Source: an uncultured Ruminococcus sp. (GTDB lineage Bacteria > Bacillota > Clostridia > Oscillospirales > Acutalibacteraceae). From it: a DNA stretch of 8,407 bases. A program made the translations under genes and the position numbers. Below are positions 1 to 5,790 of the stretch, one piece after another. Below the pieces are notes generated by a model, which searched no databases, was not told the DNA's origin, and was given only the letters and a program-made list of their open reading frames with translations. The first letter of the stretch is position 1, and every line of letters begins with the position of its first letter. The DNA lies in assembly GCA_902766585.1 (NCBI GenBank), contig CACXDV010000099.1, forward strand, positions 1 through 8,407, written 5' to 3'.

Positions 1-242
1 ACATTACCGATATATTCCCCACTGTCTTTAAGGAACATCCCAAATTCATAGCCTTCCATATCCCTCATACTTTTTTTGAGGTACTTGAACCACTTTTTAG
101 CATAGCTTTTAGTATAATCATCAGGTATGCCGTAGGTCGTTGCCCTGACTGAAAGCTGGCTTGTAACACGAATGAAAGCATCTAAATCCTTTTTACTGTA
201 TTCTCTGATAAATAATCTTTTTGTTTCAAATTCTAACTTCAT
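1..242 (-). CDS. GNAT-family N-acetyltransferase, N-terminal part (cut by window edge)
   Basis: The frame opens with ATG at 242-240 and stays open to base 1, giving about 80 residues with no stop, so the gene continues beyond the left edge. The start is supported by an AGGGA ribosome binding site (249-253) six bases upstream. The protein begins MKLEFETKRLFIREYSKKDL, the typical opening of RimJ/RimL-type GNAT acetyltransferases (a 'TERLxIRxxxxxDL' strand-helix start). Later come 'ATTYGIP' and, at the edge, 'GEYIGN', where these proteins enter the central beta sheet. The acetyl-CoA binding motif lies outside the window, so activity and substrate cannot be judged. The family moves an acetyl group from acetyl-CoA to an amine on a protein, antibiotic or small molecule. 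It follows guaB on the same strand but is separated from it by a terminator, so it is probably a separate transcription unit. Family call is fairly secure; no specific function is claimed. Confidence 0.75.
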   Translation of the reverse strand, partial: MKLEFETKRLFIREYSKKDLDAFIRVTSQLSVRATTYGIPDDYTKSYAKKWFKYLKKSMRDMEGYEFGMFLKDSGEYIGN

Positions 243-316
243 AGCTCTTCCCTGTTGTCACATATATATCCTGAATTATTCTATTCTAAAAATGCTTTTC
301 TTATGCATAAACAAAG

Positions 317-351
317 GGAGACAGAAACATCTCAGAGATATTCCTGCCTCC
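317..351 (-). terminator. Rho-independent terminator after guaB
   Basis: Read on the minus strand, GGAGGCAGGAATATC (351-337) pairs with GATGTTTCTGTCTCC (331-317) over 15 positions with three G-U pairs, around a five-base loop. A moderately U-rich stretch (CCTTTGTTTATG) follows. It begins eight bases after the guaB stop and separates guaB from the GNAT gene. Confidence 0.75.
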
Positions 352-358
352 TTAATTA

Positions 359-1837
359 TCAACCGTGATATGAATAGTTAGGTGCTTCCTTTGTTATCTG
401 TATATCGTGGGGATGGCTTTCTTTAAGACCGGCGCCGGTAATTCTTACGAAGCGAGCCTTATCGTGAAGCTCCTGAATATTAGCACAGCCTGTATAACCC
501 ATACCTGCACGGAGACCGCCCATGAGCTGATATACTGTATCAGAAAGAAGTCCCTTATAAGGAACACGTCCCTCAACGCCCTCAGGTACGAGTTTTTTAT
601 TGCCGGACTGGAAGTAACGGTCCGCACTGCCTCTGCCCATAGCTCCGAGACTGCCCATTCCGCGGTATACTTTAAACTGTCTGCCCTGATAAATTTCTGT
701 TTCTCCGGGTGATTCCTCACAGCCTGCAACCAGTGAACCTATCATTACAACACTGCCGCCTGCAGCAAGAGCCTTGACGATATCACCGGAATACTTAACT
801 CCGCCGTCCGCAATAACAGGAATACCATGCTTTGAAGCCTCATAAGCAGCATCATAGATAGCTGTTATCTGAGGAACGCCGATACCTGCAACGATACGGG
901 TGGTACAGATAGATCCGGGACCAATGCCGACCTTAACACAGTCTGCACCTGCATCAATAAGAGCCTTTGCAGCCTCAGCAGTTGCGATATTGCCTGCAAC
1001 AAGCTGAACATTGGGGAATGCCTTCTTAATTCTTGCAACGGAATTGATAATGTTATTGTTATGACCGTGTGCAGAATCAAGTACAAGCACATCGACCTGA
1101 GCCTTGACAAGCTCCTCAACTCTTTCAAGAACGTCGGGAGTTCCGCCTATAGCCGCGCCGCAAAGCAGACGGCCGTTTTCATCTCTTGCGCTGTTGGGAT
1201 ACTGAACTGATTTTTCGATATCCTTAATGGTGATAAGTCCTTTAAGTACGCCGTTATCATCAACAAGCGGAAGCTTTTCGATCTTATGCTTCTTAAGAAG
1301 TGCCTGAGCCTCTTCAAGTGTAGTTCCTACAGGAGCTGTAACAAGCTGCTCCTTTGTCATTACATCTGCTATCCTCTGGCTGTAATCCGTTTCGTTCATA
1401 AAACGGAGATCTCTGTTTGTTATGATACCGACAAGCTTTCCGTTTTCACAGATCGGCACACCTGAGATCTTATACTTTGCCATAAGCTTATTAGCGTCAT
1501 TTACATAGCGATCGGGAGTAAGAAAAAAGGGATTTACAATGACACCGTTTTCCGATCTTTTTACTCTGTCTACCGCATCTGCCTGCTGCTCGATGCTCAT
1601 ATTCTTGTGAATGATTCCTATACCGCCCTCACGAGCAATAGCAATTGCCATTCTTGTCTCCGTAACGGTATCCATAGCTGCCGTCATAAGCGGAGTATTA
1701 AGTTTGATTTTCTTTGTGAGGTACGTACTGATGTCAACTTCCTTCGGCTGAACATTTGACTCTCCCGGAATCAAAAGTACATCATCAAATGTAAGTCCTT
1801 CTTTACCAAATTTTTCGTCAAAACCTGCACTGATCAT
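359..1837 (-). CDS. guaB: Inosine-5'-monophosphate dehydrogenase
   Basis: This cytosolic enzyme oxidises IMP to XMP with NAD+, the first committed step of guanine nucleotide synthesis. The 492 residues match the usual bacterial length of about 485-490. Visible parts in order: the N-terminal barrel segment 'LTFDDVLLIP' (15-24); two CBS domains at roughly 98-210, with 'GVPICENGKLVGIITNRDL' in the first and 'KLPLVDDNGVLKGLITIKD' in the second; then the rest of the barrel with 'LVLDSAHGH', the catalytic loop 'GIGPGSICTTR' with nucleophile Cys311, the phosphate-binding 'IADGGVKYSGD', and the flap 'GRGSADRYFQ' holding the Arg407-Tyr408 pair. Nothing needed for catalysis looks missing. The ATG start has a GGGGAGG site (1846-1852) eight bases upstream. 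It lies 191 bases downstream of parB with a possible promoter between, and ends in a strong terminator. I see no guanine riboswitch or clear PurR box. Identification is secure. Confidence 0.98.
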   Translation of the reverse strand: MISAGFDEKFGKEGLTFDDVLLIPGESNVQPKEVDISTYLTKKIKLNTPLMTAAMDTVTETRMAIAIAREGGIGIIHKNMSIEQQADAVDRVKRSENGVIVNPFFLTPDRYVNDANKLMAKYKISGVPICENGKLVGIITNRDLRFMNETDYSQRIADVMTKEQLVTAPVGTTLEEAQALLKKHKIEKLPLVDDNGVLKGLITIKDIEKSVQYPNSARDENGRLLCGAAIGGTPDVLERVEELVKAQVDVLVLDSAHGHNNNIINSVARIKKAFPNVQLVAGNIATAEAAKALIDAGADCVKVGIGPGSICTTRIVAGIGVPQITAIYDAAYEASKHGIPVIADGGVKYSGDIVKALAAGGSVVMIGSLVAGCEESPGETEIYQGRQFKVYRGMGSLGAMGRGSADRYFQSGNKKLVPEGVEGRVPYKGLLSDTVYQLMGGLRAGMGYTGCANIQELHDKARFVRITGAGLKESHPHDIQITKEAPNYSYHG

Positions 1838-2028
1838 TCTGTTTTCCTCCCCATATTTTATTTTTTTCTTTTATATAATTTGCTATTATACAACAAAAAA
1901 ACTATTTTATTATTCTTTTTTAGAAAAATAAATACTACATTTTCGTTATTTTTACCTATAGGGCAAAAGAAAATTTTACTATTATTTCCAATTATTACCC
2001 TGTTTTAAAAACGTGAAAATTGTACCGT
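1838..2028 (-). promoter_or_regulatory. parB-guaB gap with candidate guaB promoter
   Basis: This 191-base gap is extremely AT-rich. On the minus strand a perfect TATAAT (1885-1890) lies about 48 bases upstream of the guaB start, but no recognisable -35 box sits 16-18 bases before it, so the promoter is tentative. A short hairpin (1950-1968; TTTTGCC and GGTAAAA around a five-base loop) is followed by A-rich rather than U-rich sequence, so it is not a normal terminator. No convincing terminator follows parB, so read-through from parAB into guaB is possible. Nothing else is seen here. Confidence 0.4.
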
Positions 2029-2883
2029 TCATTCAAACTTTCTTGCAAGCTCCGACAGATCATCCTCACTGTAGAACTCTATTTCAAGGATACCGCTTGC
2101 GCCGTCCTTATTGCTTTTTACTTTGACCTTACGGCTGAGATGCTCGTTAAGTGCAAGCTCGACCTCATCAAAAAACGATTTTCTGTTATGTACGGGAGCA
2201 TCGGGAGTTTTCTTTTCCTCATTTGCCTTTTTCGCAAACTTTTCCACATCTCTTACGGTGAGATCCTCGGGTTTTATTCTGCGGGCTGTTGAAATTAGAA
2301 GCTCCTCATTTTCAATTGCCAGAAGCGCTCTTGCATGACCTGCGGAAATCGTTCCGTCCGACACCATATCAAGAACCTCCTGCGGAAGCTTGAGCAAACG
2401 CATAGCATTGGCAATAACGGGACGGCTTTTTCCTACGGAACGGGATATCTCATCCTGTGTAAGTCCGTATTCCTCGGAAAGCACCTTATAGCCGAGAGCT
2501 TCTTCAACGGGAGACAGGTTCTCTCTTTGCAGATTTTCTATCATAGATATCTGCATCATTTCCGAGTCGCTCATTTCCCTGATAATTACAGGTACCTCAG
2601 TAAGTCCTGCCATTCTGCTTGCACGCCAGCGCCTTTCGCCTGCTACAAGCTGATACCCTCCGTCTGCAAGAGGTCTTACAAGAAGCGGCTGAAGTACTCC
2701 ATGCTGGCTTATGGAATCAGCTAATTCCTGAAGCGCCTCCTCGTCAAAATCATGTCTGGGCTGGGAGCGGTTTGGTTCGATCTCGCTTATGCTCAGTACT
2801 TCCGTACCGCCGCTGTTATCAGTTTCATTCTCCATAAAAATAAGGTCAAGTCCCTTTCCGAGACCTCCTCTTTTTGAAGCCAT
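2029..2883 (-). CDS. parB: Chromosome-partitioning protein ParB (Spo0J), CTP-dependent DNA clamp
   Basis: ParB loads at parS, binds CTP, closes as a clamp and slides along DNA, organising the origin region and recruiting SMC; it also stimulates the ParA ATPase. The 284 residues are the usual length. The start is the conserved 'MASKRGGLGKGLDLIF', with AAGGAGG (2891-2897) seven bases upstream of ATG. The CTP-binding N domain has 'PNRSQPR' (about 37-43), 'GVLQPLLVR' (62-70), the intact GERRWRA box (82-88) and 'ENLQRENLSPVEEA' (116-129). The parS-reading helix-turn-helix spans about 140-167 ('LTQDEISRSVGKSRPVIANA'), followed by 'SAGHARALL' (180-188). The C-terminal dimerisation domain ends at 'DLSELARKFE'. 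It is 38 bases downstream of parA without a terminator, so the two form an operon. Four parS sites in the window are the expected targets. Confidence 0.98.
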   Translation of the reverse strand: MASKRGGLGKGLDLIFMENETDNSGGTEVLSISEIEPNRSQPRHDFDEEALQELADSISQHGVLQPLLVRPLADGGYQLVAGERRWRASRMAGLTEVPVIIREMSDSEMMQISMIENLQRENLSPVEEALGYKVLSEEYGLTQDEISRSVGKSRPVIANAMRLLKLPQEVLDMVSDGTISAGHARALLAIENEELLISTARRIKPEDLTVRDVEKFAKKANEEKKTPDAPVHNRKSFFDEVELALNEHLSRKVKVKSNKDGASGILEIEFYSEDDLSELARKFE

Positions 2884-2921
2884 TATCTTACCTCCTTATA
2901 ATATTATTTTTTGTTTACGGT

Positions 2922-3686
2922 TCATTTATTGTTATTGATTATTTCCTGTGCAAGCTCCATATATGAAGCAGAGCCTTTACAGCTTTTATCAAAATACATT
3001 ATCGGCATACCGAAGCTGGGAGCCTCAGACAGTCTGACGCCTCTCGGAATAACTGCCGAGAAAACCTTACGCGGGAAAAACTTCTTAACCTCCTGTACGA
3101 CCTGCTGAGTAAGATTAAGTCTTCCGTCATACATTGTAAGAAGTACTCCTTCGATATCAAGATAGCTGTTATATCTTCTCTTAACGATCCTAACACTGTT
3201 CATAAGCTGGGAAAGTCCCTCCAGCGCATAGTATTCAGGCTGTATCGGAACAAGTATAGTATCTGCCGCACAGAGTGCATTTGTGGTTATCAGACCGAGT
3301 GAAGGCGGACAGTCGATAAAGATATAATCATAATCCGCCTTAACAAGTGTCAAGGCATTTTTAAGTCTTGATTCTCTCTTTTCAATATCGACAAGCTCAA
3401 TATCTGCTGCTGCCAGCTCGATACTCGACGGAATGATGTCAAGATTTTCAAATTCTGTATGTACAATTACATCCTCAGCCTTTACTCCTTGTATCATAAT
3501 GCTGTATGAGGAGCTTTTGACTGTTCTCTTATCAACTCCAACGCCGCTTGTAGCATTACCCTGTGGATCAACGTCTACTAAAAGGCATTTTTTACCAAGC
3601 TTTGCTATTCCTGCGCTTACATTGACTGCGGTAGTTGTTTTGCCTACTCCGCCCTTCTGATTTGTTACTGCAATTATTTTTCCCAA
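2922..3686 (-). CDS. parA: Chromosome-partitioning ATPase ParA (Soj)
   Basis: A MinD/ParA-family ATPase that binds DNA non-specifically as an ATP dimer and is released when ParB triggers hydrolysis, moving or regulating the origin; in Bacillus Soj also controls DnaA. The 254 residues match the chromosomal Soj type, without the extra N-terminal DNA-binding domain of plasmid ParAs. The deviant Walker A 'KGGVGKTT' (11-18) carries the signature Lys11 and Lys16; 'LLVDVDPQGN' (35-44) is the A' motif; 'YIFIDCPP' (121-128) is Walker B; 'IPRGVRLSEAPSFGMPI' is the conserved C-terminal stretch. The start codon appears to be TTG: GGAGG (3695-3699) is eight bases upstream, and the homologous start 'MGKIIAVTNQKGG' falls there. 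A nearer ATG (3694-3692) is out of frame and only one base from GGAGG. It heads the parAB operon behind its own promoter and a parS site. Confidence 0.97.
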   Translation of the reverse strand: MGKIIAVTNQKGGVGKTTTAVNVSAGIAKLGKKCLLVDVDPQGNATSGVGVDKRTVKSSSYSIMIQGVKAEDVIVHTEFENLDIIPSSIELAAADIELVDIEKRESRLKNALTLVKADYDYIFIDCPPSLGLITTNALCAADTILVPIQPEYYALEGLSQLMNSVRIVKRRYNSYLDIEGVLLTMYDGRLNLTQQVVQEVKKFFPRKVFSAVIPRGVRLSEAPSFGMPIMYFDKSCKGSASYMELAQEIINNNK

Positions 3687-3698
3687 TTTCCATTCCTC

Positions 3699-3727
3699 CT
3701 GATAATTGTCTGTTTCCTATCAGACAA
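3699..3727 (-). promoter_or_regulatory. parA 5' leader with two mutually exclusive hairpins
   Basis: On the minus strand TTGTCTG (3727-3721) can pair with CAGACAA (3712-3706) around an eight-base loop. Alternatively CTGATA (3723-3718) can pair with TATCAG (3704-3699) around a 13-base loop. The two share bases and cannot form together; the second takes in the first two bases of the AGGAGG ribosome binding site (3695-3700). Any regulatory role is inference. Confidence 0.35.
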
Positions 3728-3735
3728 AAAGCGAT

Positions 3736-3751
3736 TGTTTCACATGAAACA
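3736..3751. promoter_or_regulatory. parS: parS site in the parAB leader
   Basis: TGTTTCACATGAAACA on the plus strand is one base from the Firmicute parS consensus TGTTTCACGTGAAACA and identical, on the minus strand, to the three sites near 7764-7853. It lies about 10 bases downstream of the parAB -10 box, so bound ParB would sit at the start of the transcript. This is a ParB loading site and a plausible autoregulatory operator; the first role is well founded, the second inferred. Confidence 0.93.
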
Positions 3752-3761
3752 TTACATTATT

Positions 3762-3790
3762 ATTATAACAAATTATTATATAAATGAAAA
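3762..3790 (-). promoter_or_regulatory. Predicted sigma-A promoter for parAB
   Basis: On the minus strand a perfect TATAAT (3762-3767) is preceded, after a 17-base spacer, by TTTTCA (3785-3790), four of six matches to TTGACA. The expected start is near 3755, giving a leader of about 70 bases that contains parS and the paired hairpins before the TTG start of parA. Confidence 0.6.
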
Positions 3791-3822
3791 CCTTAAAATC
3801 CATAATTTCTTAAATTTTCTTA

Positions 3823-3851
3823 TAAAAAAACAGGAGCATAAAAGCTCCCGT
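3823..3851 (-). terminator. Rho-independent terminator after the Noc-like gene
   Basis: On the minus strand ACGGGAGC (3851-3844) pairs with GCTCCTGT (3837-3830) over eight positions with one G-U pair, around a six-base loop, and is followed by a run of Ts (3830-3824). It starts 17 bases after the stop of the upstream gene and separates it from parAB. A short T run on the other side allows weak termination in the plus direction too. Confidence 0.85.
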
Positions 3852-3868
3852 TTTATATAAATTTATAG

Positions 3869-4702
3869 TCAAGCCGAACGAGGCTCATTATTCACATGAG
3901 AAAGCATTGATTTCGGCACTCTTACGGTATATTCGTAATACTCCTCCCCTTCCCTTTTCTCCGAGATTATTCTCAGACCGGTTTTAGTCATTACGCTTAT
4001 AGCCTTATTTATGGTATTCTCAAATATCCTGATATTCTTTATAACAAACTTATTTTTCTGTCGGCTCAGTCTTTCAGCCTTTCGGCAAAGGAGAAATTCT
4101 TCAATATAACCTTCGGTCTGTGTAACATTCAGTCCTTCCTCAATGATCTCACCTATAATAAACTTTCTTGCAGTACAGTCTCTTATTTTCAGCAGAGCCC
4201 TTGCATGACCTTCCGTAAAACCGTATTTATTCATTATCTGCCTTTCTTCTTCTGAAAAGGCAAGCAGCTTAAGCTTGTCATCATCTTCACAGATAAGCTC
4301 ATCTCCGTATTCGCTGAGAAGCTTATATATTACCTCCGCTTCCTCAAAACCGCTTATCTGATATCTGCGGAGGTTTTCTTCAAGCGCATCTATTCCCGCC
4401 TGCTTATCGCTCATTTTTTTAACGATACAAGGTATCTTTTTCATTCCGGCAAGTGCTGCTGCCCTGAGTCTCATTTCACCGGCGATAAGCTCATATTCCT
4501 CACGGGTGACCTTTCTTACAATAACAGGCTGGATCATACCGTTGCGCTCAATACTTCCGGCAAGCTCCCTTATCTTTTCAACAGGGTAATCATCTCTTAC
4601 ACTGAATCTGCACGGGCGAATCTTTATGATAGGGATATCAATGATCTTTCTGTCTGTTCTGAATTCAAAAAGCATTTTATAACACTTCCTCTCTGATATC
4701 AT
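3869..4702 (-). CDS. Noc-like ParB paralogue lacking the canonical helix-turn-helix
   Basis: By position (after rsmG, before parA) and by its C-terminal part this is the counterpart of Noc, the ParB paralogue that blocks division over the nucleoid in Bacillus. The 277 residues hold a ParB N-terminal domain: 'IIDIPIIKIRP' (20-30), 'NGMIQPVIVRK' (54-64), 'AGEMRLRAA' (74-82, the CTP box, with GERR changed to GEMR) and 'ENLRRYQISGFEEAE' (109-123). 'TEGHARALL' (163-171) and a Noc-type C-terminal domain ('RIFENTINKAISVMTKTGL', then 'EYYEYTVRVPKS') follow. Between 'SEYG' and 'LKLL', where ParB has 20 helix-turn-helix residues, this protein has only ten, mostly acidic (DELICEDDDK). Specific DNA binding is therefore probably lost or changed. 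No clear Noc-like amphipathic N-terminal helix is visible. The start is uncertain: ATG 4702 is 13 bases from its AAAGGAG site, and Met10 (4675) is an alternative. ParB family membership is sure; function is not. Confidence 0.85.
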   Translation of the reverse strand: MISERKCYKMLFEFRTDRKIIDIPIIKIRPCRFSVRDDYPVEKIRELAGSIERNGMIQPVIVRKVTREEYELIAGEMRLRAAALAGMKKIPCIVKKMSDKQAGIDALEENLRRYQISGFEEAEVIYKLLSEYGDELICEDDDKLKLLAFSEEERQIMNKYGFTEGHARALLKIRDCTARKFIIGEIIEEGLNVTQTEGYIEEFLLCRKAERLSRQKNKFVIKNIRIFENTINKAISVMTKTGLRIISEKREGEEYYEYTVRVPKSMLSHVNNEPRSA

Positions 4703-4710
4703 TCTATCAT
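4699..4710 (-). other. Three-codon upstream ORF overlapping the Noc-like start
   Basis: The minus strand reads AAAGGAG, five bases, then ATG ATA GAA TGA. This mini-ORF (Met-Ile-Glu) has the ideal ribosome binding spacing, and its stop overlaps the ATG at 4702 as ATGA. The main gene may thus start by reinitiation, or the mini-ORF may be chance and translation may begin at Met10. Seen directly; the role is inferred. Confidence 0.3.
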
Positions 4711-4732
4711 TTCAACTCCTTTCAATTTGTCA

Positions 4733-4747
4733 TACAATGTCATTGTA
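4733..4747. promoter_or_regulatory. Palindrome TACAATG-T-CATTGTA upstream of the Noc-like gene
   Basis: A perfect seven-base inverted repeat with a one-base centre lies 30 bases upstream of the annotated start of the Noc-like gene. A possible -35 (TTGAAA on the minus strand, 4769-4774) lies just upstream of it, with TATTTT-like sequence about 16 bases on, so the palindrome would lie near the transcription start. It has the form of an operator for a dimeric repressor; the protein is unknown. Confidence 0.4.
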
Positions 4748-4907
4748 AAATAAAAATTACTGACCGGATTTCAACTGATTCAACATAGTTTTCAACATTC
4801 ATTATTTTACAAAATACGTCATGCAAAAAATTGGTGCAACTTTGAAAAGCATAGTAATAATGCCGTTTTTCAAGAATATTATAATAATTTGCATTAAATA
4901 AGATCTG

Positions 4908-4943
4908 GGTTTTCAACCGTGATTTTTTTGAATGTTGAAAACC
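4908..4943. repeat. Perfect 10-bp inverted repeat within the TTCAAC cluster
   Basis: GGTTTTCAAC (4908-4917) and its exact reverse complement GTTGAAAACC (4934-4943) flank a 16-base T-rich spacer. Centre-to-centre distance is 26 bases, about two and a half helix turns. No U-tract follows on either strand, so it is not a terminator; two protein-binding sites in opposite orientation are more likely. Confidence 0.6.
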
Positions 4944-4952
4944 GTTTCAACT

Positions 4953-4961
4953 TTTTCCACA
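4953..4961 (+). promoter_or_regulatory. Candidate DnaA box TTTTCCACA
   Basis: This nonamer fits the general DnaA box TTWTNCACA exactly. A second near-match, TTTTCCACC, lies at 5008-5016 in the same orientation, and the TTTTCAACA repeats around it are one base away. One box alone would be weak evidence; its value comes from the surrounding cluster and the origin-proximal setting. Confidence 0.4.
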
Positions 4962-5038
4962 CCAATAATTTACTTTTTACGGCACAAAACATGATTACAG
5001 TATATACTTTTCCACCATAATTTAAAAAATGTTGAAAA

Positions 5039-5079
5039 GAAAAAACTCCCGCACAGAAATAATTATCTCTGTGCGGAAG
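5039..5079 (-). terminator. Rho-independent terminator after rsmG
   Basis: On the minus strand CTTCCGCACAGA (5079-5068) pairs with TCTGTGCGGGAG (5057-5046) over 12 positions with one G-U pair; the inner bases can lengthen the stem further. A run of Ts (5045-5041, continuing) follows. It begins three bases after the rsmG stop and ends the mnmG-rsmG unit. Confidence 0.93.
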
Positions 5080-5082
5080 GCA

Positions 5083-5790
5083 TTAAATAGGATTCTTATT
5101 TATTTTTTGTCCCCTTCGCGGATATGCGGGAGGCGTTTGTTTTACTTTTAAAACGGAAATAATTGTTCTTTTGCTTTCATCGGGCAGTATCAGCGTATCA
5201 ACTGCTCCGACCTTACCTCCGAGAACAGCTACAGCCCTTTCTGCCTGTTTAAGCTCAGTCCCGGCATCAGGTCCCTTCATTGAAATAAACAGTCCGCCTT
5301 TTTTAACATACGGTATACAATACTCGCAAAGCGCAGGAAGATTTGCAACAGCCCTTGATACAGCAATATCAAAGCTTTCTCTCAGTTCATTTTTGCGTGA
5401 GCCTTCCTCTGCCCTTGCATGAATAAGCTCAGCTTCAATATTCAGCTCCTTACATACCGCATCAAGAAATATCAGTCTTTTATTCAGACTGTCTAAAAGG
5501 GTAAGCTTTATATCGGGACACATAATTTTCAAAGGTACTCCGGGAAAGCCTGCACCCGTTCCTATATCAATAAGCCTTGAACCGCTTTTAGGGCTGTGAA
5601 ATTTCAAAAGGGAGATACTGTCGATAAAATGCTTTACCGCTATACCCTCATCATCGGTTATTGCAGTGAGGTTCATTTTTTCATTCCATTCCTTCAGCAG
5701 AGAAGCATATTTTTCAAACTGCAAAAGCTGATCTGAGGAAACAGACATATCATTATCCCTGCACCAGCCTTCAACAATTTCACTTATCAT
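5083..5790 (-). CDS. rsmG: 16S rRNA (guanine-527-N7)-methyltransferase RsmG (GidB)
   Basis: RsmG uses S-adenosylmethionine to methylate N7 of G527 in the 530 loop of 16S rRNA, on the assembled small subunit in the cytosol. The 235 residues are normal for the family. Visible features: 'KYASLLKEWNEKMNLTAIT' (27-45), the family's N-terminal signature with the NLT motif; the SAM-binding 'LIDIGTGAGFPGVPLKI' (73-89); 'LLDSLNKRLIFL' (98-109), the second strand and its acidic SAM ligand; 'ARAEE' (125-129); 'DIAVSRAVANL' (141-151); and 'KGP' (172-174) before the last strands. The C-terminal tail 'PAYPRRGQKINKNPI' is also characteristic. Its ATG shares four bases (ATGA) with the mnmG stop, and a GGGAGG site seven bases upstream lies within mnmG, so the two are translationally coupled. 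A strong terminator follows at once. Confidence 0.97.
   Translation of the reverse strand: MISEIVEGWCRDNDMSVSSDQLLQFEKYASLLKEWNEKMNLTAITDDEGIAVKHFIDSISLLKFHSPKSGSRLIDIGTGAGFPGVPLKIMCPDIKLTLLDSLNKRLIFLDAVCKELNIEAELIHARAEEGSRKNELRESFDIAVSRAVANLPALCEYCIPYVKKGGLFISMKGPDAGTELKQAERAVAVLGGKVGAVDTLILPDESKRTIISVLKVKQTPPAYPRRGQKINKNPI

Larger units (their letters stand above)
4709..5038. repeat. Cluster of TTCAAC repeats in the gap between rsmG and the Noc-like gene
   Basis: The 380-base gap 4703-5082 has no gene and is about 70% AT by eye. It holds eight copies of the hexamer TTCAAC: plus strand at 4711, 4770, 4779, 4791, 4912 and 4946, minus strand at 4934-4939 and 5031-5036. Three extend to TTTTCAACA (4789-4797 plus; 4933-4941 and 5030-5038 minus). 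At this base composition well under one copy would be expected by chance. The longer form differs by one base from the DnaA box TTTTCCACA. The cluster could be a DnaA-binding region or a regulator array for the Noc-like promoter. An isolated TATAAT (minus, 4878-4883) has no good -35. Confidence 0.7.

Noticed and set aside
172..381. Plus-strand ORF of 69 codons over the GNAT start, the guaB terminator and the end of guaB
   Set aside because: No ribosome binding site, no family resemblance, and it overlaps supported minus-strand features.
1950..1968. Hairpin in the parB-guaB gap as a parB terminator
   Set aside because: The stem is only seven pairs with a G-U and no T run follows on the minus strand.
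1838..2028. Possible guanine riboswitch or PurR box upstream of guaB
   Set aside because: The characteristic conserved purine-riboswitch core and paired PurR boxes are not visible; only AT-rich DNA and a small hairpin are present.
2020..2837. Several plus-strand ORFs antisense to parB (and similar ones opposite guaB, parA, rsmG and mnmG)
   Set aside because: They are shadows of strongly supported minus-strand genes and show no recognisable protein features.
3660..3694. ATG at 3694-3692 just after GGAGG as the parA start
   Set aside because: It is out of frame with ParA and only one base from GGAGG; the TTG at 3686 fits frame, spacing and homologues.
4908..4943. Inverted repeat as a terminator
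   Set aside because: No T run follows the second arm on either strand, and the spacer is long for a terminator loop.
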